This document shows, piece by piece, positions 46,264 through 58,051 of a stretch of 64,000 nt of DNA (the first letter of the stretch is position 1; every line of letters begins with the position of its first letter). Below the pieces are notes generated by a model. That model had not been told where the DNA came from. It saw only the letters and a list, made by a program, of their open reading frames with translations, and did no database searches. Source of the DNA: Bretschneidera sinensis (lineage: Eukaryota; Streptophyta; Magnoliopsida; Brassicales; Akaniaceae); contig CM043699.1 of assembly GCA_023935145.1 (NCBI GenBank), positions 110,899,036 through 110,963,035 on the forward strand, in the 5' to 3' direction. A program made the position numbers and the translations under genes.

Positions 46264-46815
46264 AAAGAAGACATATCGAATAAGAAGAAGTCATATTGAA
46301 GAAAAAGAGGTAGAAGACACGTTAAATAGGAATGAGACACATCAAATAAGAAAAAATGTATTAAAGAAGAAGAAGACAAAGAATAAGATGAAGAAGAAGA
46401 AGACACAAAGAATAAGATGAAGAAGAAGAAGAATAGGACACATCGAAGACACAAAGAAGATGAAGAATAGGATACATCGAAAAAGAGGAAAAAGAAAACA
46501 TGTCGAAGAAGAATACACATCGAAGAAAAAGAAAGACAAAAAAAAAAGACACTACACAAAGTAGAAGAAGAAGACGACACATTAAAGAAGATTATACATC
46601 AAAGAAGACATGAAAGAAGAAAACATATTGAAGAAAAAGAAGAAAAAAACACATGGAGGAAGAAGACACAGAGAACAAGAAGACACGTCAAAGAAGAAGA
46701 AGACACATCGAAGAAGGAGAAAAATAATACACATCAAAGAAGAAGATGAAGACACATCAAAGAAGAAGAAGGCCCATCTAAAAAGAAGAAGAACATTGAC
46801 AAAGATTTAGAAGAC

Positions 46816-46988
46816 GAGATCATCTTATCTGCAGTAAATTTTGTGAATTAAAACCTGCAGTACATTGCATTTGTATATGGATTTAGATTCCTTAAATTTT
46901 AAGATTTTGTGGGGATCACTTTATAGTCAAAATTTATCTGTATTGCATGCTTTACTTGACAATTTTTTACCGCAAATGAGTTAATCTC
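46816..46988. repeat. Array spacer S4, palindromic ends
   Basis: Starts GAGATCATCTTATCTGCAG and ends CCGCAAATGAGTTAATCTC. Confidence 0.9.
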
Positions 46989-47378
46989 GAAAAAGACACA
47001 TCGAATAAGAAGTCAACAAAGAAGAAAAAGACACGTCGAAGAAGAAGACCCAACAAAGAAAAAGAAGACCGATCAAAAAAGAAGAAGACCCATTTTAAAA
47101 GAAAAAAACATAAAAGAAAACGAAGACACATCAGAGAAGAAAAAGACACATCCAAGAAGAAGACGATACATCAAAATAGAAAAAGAAGACACGTCAAAGA
47201 AGACAAAGGCAAATTGAAGAAGAAGAAGAAAACGCATAGAAGAAGACAAATCGAAGAAGAAGTCCCATTGAAGACACATCGAAGAAGAAGACCGATCAAA
47301 GAATGAGAAGACACATTGAAGAAAAAGAAGAAGACGACACATCATAGAACAAGAAGGTACATCAAAGATTTAGAAGAT

Positions 47379-47551
47379 GAGATCAACTCATCTGCAGTCA
47401 AAATTGTGAAGTAAAACATGCAGTACACTACACTTGTATATGGATTTAGATTCTTTAAATTTTGAGATTTTGTGGGGGCCACTTTATGATCAAAATTTAT
47501 GTGTATTGCATGTTTTACATCATAATTTTTTACTGCAGAGGAGTTGATCTC
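47379..47551. repeat. Array spacer S5, palindromic ends (best copy)
   Basis: 173 bp. The left arm GAGATCAACTCATCTGCAGT pairs with the right arm ACTGCAGAGGAGTTGATCTC. Pairing continues to about 50 bp per arm (TTGTGAAGTAAAACATGCAG against TTGCATGTTTTACATCATAA). The loop of about 70 bp contains TGTATATGGATTTAGATTC. Confidence 0.92.
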
Positions 47552-50500
47552 GAAGAAGACACATCGAATAAGAAAAAGTCATATCGAAGAAGAAAAAAGC
47601 AGTAGAAGACATGTCGAAGAGGAAGACATCGAAAAAGAAAAATGAGACATCGAAGAAAAGAAAGAAAGTAGAAGAAGACCCATCGAGAAATAAGAAGACA
47701 CATCGAAGAAGAAGACGACACAAAGAATAAGATGAAGAAGAAGTAGAAGACAAAGAATAAAAAGAAGACACATCAAATACACAAATAACAAGAAGATACA
47801 TCGAAGAAAAAGAAGATACATCATATAAGAATAAGCAAACACGGGAAAAAGTCGCATCGAAAAAGAAGACACATCAAAAAAATCGAAGACACATTGAAGA
47901 AATGAAGAAAAAAAAGACATCAAAGAAGAAGAAGACGAAGACACATCGAAGAAAAAAGAGAAAGACACATCAAAGAAGAAGAAGAAGAAAACACATAGAG
48001 AAAGAAGACACGAAGATACATCAAAGAAGAAGAAAACACATAGAAGATGAAGAAGACACATCAAAGAAGAAGAAAAAGATACATCGAAGAAGCAGAAAAG
48101 GAAGACTCATCGGAAAAGAAGAAAAAGACACATCGAATAAAAAGAAGAAAAAGACACATCGAATAAAAAGAAGACAAAGACACTTCGAAGACATGCTGAA
48201 GAAGAAGAACAAGACGAAGAAAAATAAGACACATTGAAGAAGAAGAAAAAGGGGACACATCGAAGAGGAAGAAGAATAATACAAATCGAAGTGGAAGATA
48301 AAGAAGACATGTCGAAGAATAAGAATAAGACACCAAAAAAGAATAAAAGAACACATCGAAGAAGATAAAGAAAACACATGAAAGAAGAAGACACATAAAA
48401 GAAGAAGAAGACACATCAAAGAAAAAGATATCGAAGAAGAAGACACATCAAAGAAGAAAAATAAGACACAGAAGAAGGAGAAGAAGACACATCGAAGAAG
48501 GAGAAAAAGAAGAAGACACATCGAAGAAGGAGAAAAAGAAGAAGACACATCGTAGAAGCAGAAGAAGAAGAAGACTCGTAGAAAAAGGTGACAAACACAT
48601 CGAGAAAAAAAAGAAGAAACAACGAAGAAGATGAAGAAAACACATCAAAGACACAAAAAAATGAAGAATAGGACACGTCAAAGAAGAGGAAAAAGAAAAG
48701 TAAAAGAAGAGCAATCAAGGAAGATGAAGACCCATCGAGAAAGAATAAGACACATCGAACAAGAAGAACGCGCATCAAAGAAGAAGAAAAAACACCATCG
48801 AAGAAGAAGAAAACACATTAAAGAAGTAGAATACGACACAAAGAATAAGATGAAGAAGACAGAATAAAAAAGTGACAAATTGAATAAGAAAAAGACACAT
48901 CATATACACAAAGAACAATAAGATACATCGAAGAAATAGAAGATACATCGGATAAGAATTAGCAAACACAGAGAGGAAGAAGACACATAAAAAAAGAAGG
49001 CACATCAAAAAAATCAAAGACACATCGAAGAAGTGAAGAAAAATAAGACACGTCGAAGAAGAAGAAAATACGAAGGAAGAAGACATATCGAAGAAGAATA
49101 CACATCAAAGAAGGAGAAGAAAAAGAAGACACATCGAAAAAGAAGAAGACATCAAAGACAAAGAAGAAAAAAAGGAAGATACATAGAAGAAGAAGACGCA
49201 TCGAAGAAGAAGAAGAAGAAAACACATAGAGAAAGAAGACAGATGAAAAAGGTACATCGAAGATGTAGAAGACACATCAAAGAAGAAGAAGAAGAAGAAG
49301 AAAACACACAAAGAAGACACAAAAGGAGAAAAAGAAGACACATTAAAGAAGAAGAAGAAAAAAAGAAAAGGAAAAAGAAGATGCATTGAAGAATAAGAGA
49401 TATCAAAGAAGAAGAAGATGCATCGAAGAAGAAGAAGAAAAAAAACACAAAGGAAGAAGACATAGAAGAAGAAGAAACATCGAAGAGGAAGATACATCGA
49501 AGAAGAAGATACATCAAAGAAGTAGAAGACACATCAAAGAAGTAGAAGACACATCAAAGAAGAAAAAGAAAACACAAACACGAAGAAGACACAGAAGAAG
49601 GAGAAAAAGAAGAAGACACATTGAAGAAGAAGAAAAAGGAAAGGAAAAAGAAGATGCATCGAAGAAGAAGAAGATACGTCGAAGAAGACGAAGACACATC
49701 GAAGAAGAAGGAGAAGAAAACACAGAGGAAGAAGACATAGAAGAAGAAGAAACATCGAAGAAGAAGACACATCAAAAAAGACGAAGACACATCGAAGGAG
49801 AAGAAAAAGAAGACACATCGAAGAAGATGCATCGAAGAAGGAGAAAAGGGAGACTTCGCCGAAAAAGAAGAAGATACATCGAACAAAAAGAAGAAAAAGA
49901 CACTTCGAAGACATATCGAAGAAGAAGCGGACACGACGAAGAAGAAAAATAAGACACGTTAAAGAAGAAAAATGGGACACATCAAAGTGGAAGAAGAAGA
50001 AAACACATCGAAGAATAAGAATAAGACACATCGAAAAAGAATAAAAGAACACATCGAAGAAAAAGGCATATCGAAGAAGATGATAAAGAAGACACATGAA
50101 AGAAAAAGACACAATGAAGAAGAAGACATCAAACAAGACGAAGATACATTGAAGAAGGCGGAGAAGACAATGAAGAAGAAGACGCATCGAATAAGGAGTA
50201 AAAGAAGAAAAAGACACAACGTAGAAGGAGTAGGAGGAGGAGAAGACACATAGAAGAAAAAAAAGAAGAAACAGTAAAGAAGATGAAGAAAGCACATCGA
50301 AGACACAAAAAAGATGATGAAGAAGAATAGGACACGTCAAAGAAGAGGAAAAAGAAAACACAAGGATGAAGAAGGAGACACGCCGAAGAAAAAGAAAAAG
50401 ACACATCAAAAATGAAAATACGACACATTAAAGAAGAAAAGGAAGAAGAAGATATATCGAAGAAAAAAATACATCGAAGAAGAAAAAACACATGGAGGAA

Positions 50501-50886
50501 GAAGAAACATAGAACAAGAAAACAAATCAAAGCACATAGAGGAAGAAGAGACATTGAAGAAGAAGACACATAAAAGTAGATGAAGATAAATTGAGAAGGA
50601 GAAGAAAAAGACACATCAAAGAAGAAGAAAAAGACAAATCGAAGAAGATGAAGTCATATTGAAGAAAAAGGACACGTAGAAGAAGAAAAAGACACATCGA
50701 AGAAGAAGAAGAAGAAGACCCATCAAATAAGAAGAAGACACATCAAAGAAAAAAAAAAAACCAACAAAGAAGAAGACACATCGAAGAAGAAGACCCAACA
50801 AAGAAGAAGACACATCGAAGAGGAAGACCCATCGAAGAAGAAGACACAACAAAGAATAAGAACACATCGAAAAAAAATTAGAAGAC

Positions 50887-51020
50887 AAGATCAACTCATT
50901 TGCAGTAACTATTGTGAAGTAAAACCTGTAGTACACTGCATTTGTATATGGATTTAGATTCCTTAAATTTTTAGATTTTGCGGGGACCACTTTATAATCA
51001 AAATTTATCTGTATTACATA
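50887..51020. repeat. Array spacer S6 (right arm lost)
   Basis: Left arm AAGATCAACTCATTTGCAG and the central region are present. The sequence returns to array units after TATCTGTATTACATAACAC. Confidence 0.85.
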
Positions 51021-54000
51021 ACACATCGAAGAAGAAAAAGATACATCGGATAAGAAGAAAACATATAGAGGAAGAAGACACCTCGAAGAAGACGAAGACA
51101 CACTGATGAAGAAGACCCATCCAAGAAACATAAGAAAAAGAAGTCACATTGAAAGAGACACAACAAAGACACAAAGAAGAAGAACAGAAAGACATATCGG
51201 AAAAGAGGAAGGCACGTCGAAGAAGAAGAAGAAAACATAAAGAAAGAAGACATATAGATGAAGATGATACATCAATGATGAAAAAGAAAAATCTAAGAAG
51301 AAAAAGAAGAAAACACATAGAGGAAGAAAACACAGAGGAAGAAGACACAAAGAAAAAGGAGACAAAGAAAAACAAGTCACATTGAAGAAACGAAGATGCA
51401 CCAAAGAAGTAGAAGAAGAAGACACATCAAAGAATGAGAAGAAAATGACGACACATCGAAGAAGAAGACACATTGAAGAAGCAGAAGAAAAAGACTCATC
51501 AAAAAATAAGAAGACACTTTGAAGACACGTCGAAGAAGAAGACGACATGTTGAAAAAAAAGATGAAGACACGTCGAAAAAGAAGAAAACAGAAAAAAAAA
51601 AGAAAAAAAAAAGAACAAGATGACACATTGAAGAAAAAGACACATCGAAGAAGAAGACAAATCAAAGAAGAAGGAAGACAAAGAAGACACATAAAAAAAG
51701 AAGGCACATCGATGAAGAAAAGAAGAGACAACGAAGAAGAAGAGAAAGACATATTAAAGAAGATGACACATCGAACAAGCAAAAGAAGAAGACACATCGA
51801 ATAAGCAAAAGAAGAAGACACATCGAAGAAGAAAAAGAACACACATCGAAGAAACAAAGAAGAAGAAGAAGACACGTTAAAGAAGAAGAATAAGCCACGT
51901 CGAAAAAGAAGAAGACTCATCGAAGGAATAAAAGACACATTGAATATGCAAAGAAGAGGAAGAAGAAGACCCATCGAAAAAGAAGAAGATGCATTGAAAA
52001 AGAAGAACATCAAAGAAGAAGAAGAAGGCACATCGAAAAAGAAGACACATCAAGAAGAACATCGAAGAAGAAGACACATTGATAAAGAAGACACATCAAA
52101 GAAGAAAAAGACACAAAAAAGACGACAAATCTAAGACAAAGAAGAAGAATAAGAAGACCCATCTAAGAAAAAATCAGATCAAAGACACAAAGAAGAAGAA
52201 GAAAACCCATCAAAGAATAAGTAGAAGACACGTCAAAGATGAAGAAAAAAAGACACATCGAAGAAAAAACACATCGAAAGAAGAAGACACATCGAAGAAG
52301 CAAAAGAAGAAGACACATTGAAAAAGAAGAAGAGGAAGACACATCAAAGAAGAAGAAGAGGAAGACACATCGAAGAAGACGAAAAAGAATAAGAGGAAGA
52401 CACATCGAAGAAGAAGAAGACACATCGAAGAAGAAAAAAAAAATAGAAAAAGAAGAAGAGGAAGAAGAAAAGAAGACACATCGAAGAAGATGACCCATCA
52501 AACATAAAGAAGACACTTCGAAAAAGAAGATACATCGAAGAAGCATAAGAAAAAGAAGACACATCGAAGAAGAAGAACACATCAAAGAAGAAGACACATC
52601 GAAGAAACAAAGAAGAAGAATAAGTCACATCGAAGAAAAAGAAAACACGTTAAAGAAGAAAAAGAAGACACGTTGAAGAAGAAAAAGACATACTGAAGAC
52701 AAATATGAAGAAGAAGACCCATCGAATAAAAAGAAGACGCATCGAAAAAAGAAAAAAAGACACATCAAGAAGACGTCGAAGAATGTGATAAAAAGAAGAC
52801 ACATCGAAGACAAAGAAGAAGAAGAAGAAGTCACGTCGAATAAGAAGACTCCTCGAACAAGGAGACAAATCGAAAAAAAAGAAGACACATCGAAAAAGAA
52901 GAAAACACATTGAAGACACAAAGAAGAAGAACCATCAAAAAAGAACAAGGCACATCGAAGAAAAAGAAGAAGAAAGATACATTGAAGAAAAAGACACATA
53001 GAAAAGAAGACATAAAGAAGAAGAGAAAGATACATTGAAGAACAAGAAGAATACACATCAAAGGAAAAGAAGACACATCGAAGAAGAATAAGAAAACACA
53101 TAAAAGAAGATGCATCAAAGAAGAAGACGACACATTGAATAAGAAGACACATCAAAGAAAAAAAAGAAAACAAATCAAATAAAAAAAAGAAGACACATAA
53201 ATAAAAAAGAACAAGATACATCAAAGACAAAAAAAAGAACACACCGAAAACGAAGGAGACGTCAAAGAAGAAGGAGAATACACATCAAAGAAAAAGAAGA
53301 CGGCACAACGAAAAAGAATAAAATGACACATTGAAGAAGAAGGCACATCAAATAAAAAGAAGAAGACATGTTGTATGAAGAAGACACATCGAAGAACAAG
53401 AAGCATCGAAGAAGAAGAAGAAGCAGCATGGAAAAAGAAGAAGACGCATTGAAGTATAAGACACATCGAAGAAAAAGAAGAAGAAGAAGACACATCGAAG
53501 AAGAACCATCGAAGACACAAAGAAGAATAATAAGAAGACCCATCGATGAAGACAAAGAGGGCATATCAAAAAAAAAAGAAAAAGAAGAAGAAGACGCATC
53601 GGAGAAGACACGACGATGAAGAAAAGAAGACACATCGAAGAAAATGACATCGAACAAAAAAGAAGACTTATCAAAGAAGTAGAAGAAGAAGACACATCGA
53701 AGAAACAAAGAAGAAGAAGTCACATCAAAGAAGAAGAACAAGACATGTCAAAGAAGAAGAAGACACATCAAAGAAAAAGAAGTCACAAAAAAGGAGTAGA
53801 AGACATACTGAATACACAAAGACAAGGAAGAAGAAAACCCATCAAAGAAGAAGAAGACGCGTTGAAGAAGAAGAGGGATCTGAGAAGAAAAAGAAGATAT
53901 ATCGAAAAAGAAGACACATCAAGAAGAAGACACATTGAAGAAGAAGACAAATCTAAGACAAAAAGAAAAGAAATATCAAAGACACAAAGAAGAAGAAAAA

Positions 54001-56325
54001 AACCCATCGAAGAAGTAGAAGATGCATTAAAGAAGAAGAAGACACATCGAAGAAGAAAAAGAAGAAAACATATCAAAGAAGAAGAAGCGGAGGAGAACAA
54101 ATCGAAGAAAAGGACATATCGAAGAAGACTCATTGAAGAAGAAAACATCGAAAAAAAAAGAATACACATCGAAGAAGAAGAAGACACATTGAAGAAGCAG
54201 CATCGAAGAAGAAGGCACATCGAAGAAGATGAGGAAGACGCATCAAAGAAGAAGAGGAAGACGCATCAAAATGAAGAAAAAAAGATACATCGAAGACGAA
54301 GAAGAAGACACATCGAAGAAGAAAAAAACATATCGAAAAAAAAGGACACATTGAAGAAAAAGAGGAAGACACATCGAAGAAGATGACCCATCGAATAAAA
54401 AGACACATTGAGAAAAAAGACACGTCGAAGAAACAGAAGAAGACACATGCAAGAAGAAAAAGAAGAACACATCAAAGAAGAAGACACATCGAAGAAACAA
54501 AGAAGAAGAGGAAGAAGAAGAAGTCACATCGAAGAAGAAGATACGTTAAAGAAGAAAAAGAAGACTCATCGAAGAAGGACAAGAAGACCCATCGAAGAAG
54601 GACAAGAAAAAGAAGATGCATTAAAGAAAAATAAGACACATCTAAGAAAAATAAGATGCATCTAAGAAGAAGAAGAAGACACATCAAAGAATGAGAAGAA
54701 AAAGACACATCGAATAAGAAGAATACACATCGAATAAGATGAATACACATCAAAGAAAAAGAAGAAGACACGTTGAAGAATATGAAGAAGTCACATCAAA
54801 GAAGAAAACACATCAAAGAACAAGACACATCAAAGAAAAAGAAAAAGAAAATGATGTATCGAAGAAGAAGAAGACATCAAAGTAGAAGAAGATACATTGA
54901 AGAAGAAGAAGAAAAATCGAAAAAGAAAAGACACATCGAAGAAGAAGATGAAGAAGAAAAAGAACACATTGAAGACACAAAGAAGAAGAAGAAGAAGACA
55001 CATCGAAGAAGAACCATCGAAGACACAAAGAAGAATAAGAAGACCCGTCAAAGAAGAAGAAAAAGGCACATCGAAAAAAAAGAAGAAGACAAAGAAGAAG
55101 AAGAAACAAAGAAGAAGCAAATGCATAGAAAAGAAGACACATAGAAGAAGAGTAAGACACTTCGAAGACATAAAGAAGAAGAAGACACATCGAAAGAGAA
55201 AGAGACGACACATCGAAGAAAAAGACACCTAGAAAAACTAGAAAAAAACACATAAAAGAAGACACATCAATGAAAAAAAAACACATCGAAGAAGAAAAAG
55301 ACACCGGAGCAGAAAGAGAAAAAGATACACCATAAAAGAAAAAGACACAAAGAAGAAGAAAAACACACATTGAACAAGAAGAAGACACATCTAAGAAGAA
55401 GAAGATACATCGAAGAATGAGGAAAAAAACACATCGAAGAATAAGAAGAAGACACATCGAAGAACAAGAGACACATCGAAGAAAAAGAATAAGAAGACAC
55501 ATCAAAGAAGAACCATCGAAGACACAAAAAAGAATAAGATGAAGACCTATCCATGAAGACGAAGAAAGCACATCGAAAAAAAAGAAGAAGAAGAAGACAC
55601 AAAGAAGAAGATGCCGCATTGAGAAGAAGACACTTCGAAGACGCAAAGAAGAAGAAGACACATCGAAGGAGAAGAAAACACAACGAAGAAGAAGACCTCA
55701 AAGAAGAAAAAGAAAATGCATAAAAGAAGACACATCAAAGAATGAGATGGCATATCGAAGAAGAAGACACATTGAAGACACAAAGAAGAACACACAGAAG
55801 AAGAAAAGACAAGTCGATGAAGAAGAAGAAAAAGACCCATCACACGTCAAATGAGACATAGAAGGAGAGGAGGAGAAAGACACATCAAAGAATGAAAAGT
55901 AGAAGACACATCGAAGAATGAGAAGAAGAATTGACACATCAAAGAATGAGAAGAAGAAGAAGATACATTGAAGAATGAGAAGAGACATCGAAGAAGAAGA
56001 AGAAGAAGAAGACACATCGAAGGAGAAGAAGACACATCGAAGAAGAAGAAACCTCGAAGAAGAAGAAAACGCATAAAAAAAGGCACAACAAAGAATGAGA
56101 AGAAGAAGACATATCAAAGAAGAAGAAGACGACATATCGAAGAAGACGCATCGAAAAAGAAAAAAAAGAAGAAAAAGACATATCGAAGAGACAAAAGTAG
56201 AAGAACACACATCGAACAAGAAGAAGGCATGTCGATGAAGAAGAAGAAGAAGCATCAAGAAGAAGAAGACGCATCAAGAAGAAGAAGAAGACACATCGGA
56301 GAAGAAGAAGAAGCATGAAAAAAGA

Positions 56326-56677
56326 AGAGACCAGCAATTACTTTCTAAGGTAATTGCTTACTTTCTAAAGTATTCCTTCTGCCAAAGCCCAACATATATA
56401 TTTAACTTCGATGCACTACATTACTATGATAGTTACCCAACTCATAATCAGCTATAAAAGTATCCTTAAATCAAATCAATAGCTAAAGCCTATTATTTGG
56501 GAAGAGGTACCACTTAGTAGGAGTGACAAATTATTAACCGCACATCAAATAACTCAAATTTAGTATAGAAAGTAGGACACAAATCCAATATTTAATTGTT
56601 CTTATAAAATTCAATAGATGGTAGAAAAAGTGAGTTAAAAAATTTTGATAAGGAAAGTGAGTTAAAAATAACATTAC
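56326..56677. other. No gene seen; right flank of the array
   Basis: The array stops at about 56325. A short inverted pair around AATTACTTTCTAAGGTAATT lies right at the edge. Confidence 0.45.
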
Positions 56678-56839
56678 CAATTGATGGTGATTGAAATACT
56701 GCAAGGACTGTTGTATCATTGACCCAGCGAATGACAACTCCGTTATCTTTGAAGTTCTCATAAAGCTTCTCTAGCTCTGTTACCCTCATACTTGGTGAAA
56801 AGTCAGTCAGGACAAGAACATGGCATGTACCATATTTGG
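56678..56839 (-). pseudogene. R3HCC1L-like protein, RRM-like exon
   Basis: TGCAG acceptor at 56840-56844 and ATTG|GTAATG donor. It reads KYGTCHVLVLTDFSPSMRVT, ELEKLYENFKDNGVVIRWVN and DTTVLAVFQSPSIG, the RNA-recognition-like region of plant proteins annotated as coiled-coil domain-containing R3HCC1L. The exon is open. I infer that it and the exon at 62284-62568 belong to one gene, because the plant family combines these two parts. The exon(s) normally between them are not found, and NAA15 pieces lie there instead. Confidence 0.65.
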
Positions 56840-56849
56840 CTGCATTCAC

Positions 56850-58051
56850 AACAAGAAATTCATGGACATTAGTTGACATAAAGCTTATATCTGTAAAAGT
56901 TGGCAACATTTATGATGAACTAACTAGTTAAAGTTAAGCATCCAACCAAAATAATATTCTAAATAACATTGATGGTTTCATATTGTATATTGAAATTGAC
57001 ATATCAATATGTCTCTTATGCTTTTAGTTTGGTTACATTATGGTTTTTAATCATTAATACTCTATATAAAAACCATAATGCAAAAATATACCATTTGCAG
57101 GATGCCAGCACATAGTTTAAAAAAAGGACGTTAGCATATAACCAACATGGTTGAACAATAATTCTTATTTTCCAATAACAGATGAATCAAAAATAAAAAT
57201 AAAAATATATTCAAGGTGCTTCAAACAAGGGGATTGTTAAAGTCATAAAATACCAACACCATAAGACTTATAGTAATGCCAATAGAAAACTCAAAAACAT
57301 TTTCTTTTTCTTTTTTATAAATAAAAGTTATAGAAATTCCCTTTTTCGTCTCTTTTTTCTAATGATATGGAGAATTCGCTTTGAAGCAACTACTCCCTAG
57401 ATACCCACATCGCGTTATTTACAATTGAATCAAGATATTAAAATGGTCAAGTATAATATCACATATTTTGTCATAACATTTGTTTCTATTTCTTCACTTT
57501 AAAAAAACATATGTTTCCAATTTTTCTTCCAAACATATACCAGATTTAATGATAACCTGTAGGTTCGATGACATCCATAGTGCTTCCAGACCTACCTTCA
57601 AATCAGGAATTAAAACCAACAGTACTAACATAGGATAAAAGAGATAGGACTATAGGAGTCCATGTTATGCAATATATGTTGTTCCTATGTACCAATGAGG
57701 CAAACTAGCATATCTGAGAATTTTAAGAAAATAGATTAACAAGATACATGTACTTAAGAAAAGAAGGTAATAAAACCAACTAGAAGTTATTATCTCCACA
57801 AGAGAGTGAATAAAATTGCTCCAGGCGAAATAACATTTAAACACTTTTTGATAAAGAAGGACTTAGCATGAATAAATTTTATTATGTAATAAGTTCAATT
57901 TGATGTGATGATACCATGTAATACAATGAGGATTAACCAAAATTAATGCGGATGACACAAACCTATGGAGGATATCAATCCACAATTTTATAAGATAAAA
58001 GAGAAAAATAGTATATGAAAAATAGACAAAAAAGGTAGTGTAAAATATCAC
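56850..58051. other. No gene seen
   Basis: AT-rich intron-like sequence between the R3HCC1L-like exon and the NAA15 pieces. Confidence 0.4.

Larger units (their letters stand above)
43595..56325 (+). repeat. 12.7-kb purine-rich minisatellite array, (GAA)n-GACACATC units
   Basis: Nearly the whole interval is built from one unit, a variable number of GAA triplets (usually 2-5) followed by GACACATC and a G or A, for example GAAGAAGAAGACACATC (17 bp). I estimate several hundred units. The plus strand is almost all A and G apart from the CACATC part. Common variants are CATCGAAG, CATCAAAG, CGTCGAAG and CGTTGAAG, which differ by CpG-type transitions. Long open frames occur in all six frames because the units are rarely multiples of three and contain few stop triplets. 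They read as Lys/Glu/Arg-rich (plus) or Ser/Phe/Leu/Cys-rich (minus) and are not genes. Six non-repetitive spacers interrupt the array in its first 7.4 kb. Confidence 0.95.

Noticed and set aside
43600..56320. Dozens of ORFs of 60-295 codons on both strands in the array, e.g. 49534-50409 and 51144-52031 on minus, 53616-54386 on plus
   Set aside because: They are the same short repeat read in shifting frames on both strands, with no domain, no start context and no composition beyond the repeat. I treat them as repeat by-products.
43595..56325. CRISPR-like array (short repeats with spacers)
   Set aside because: Units are contiguous and variable in length, spacers are not unique, and the context is a plant nuclear genome.
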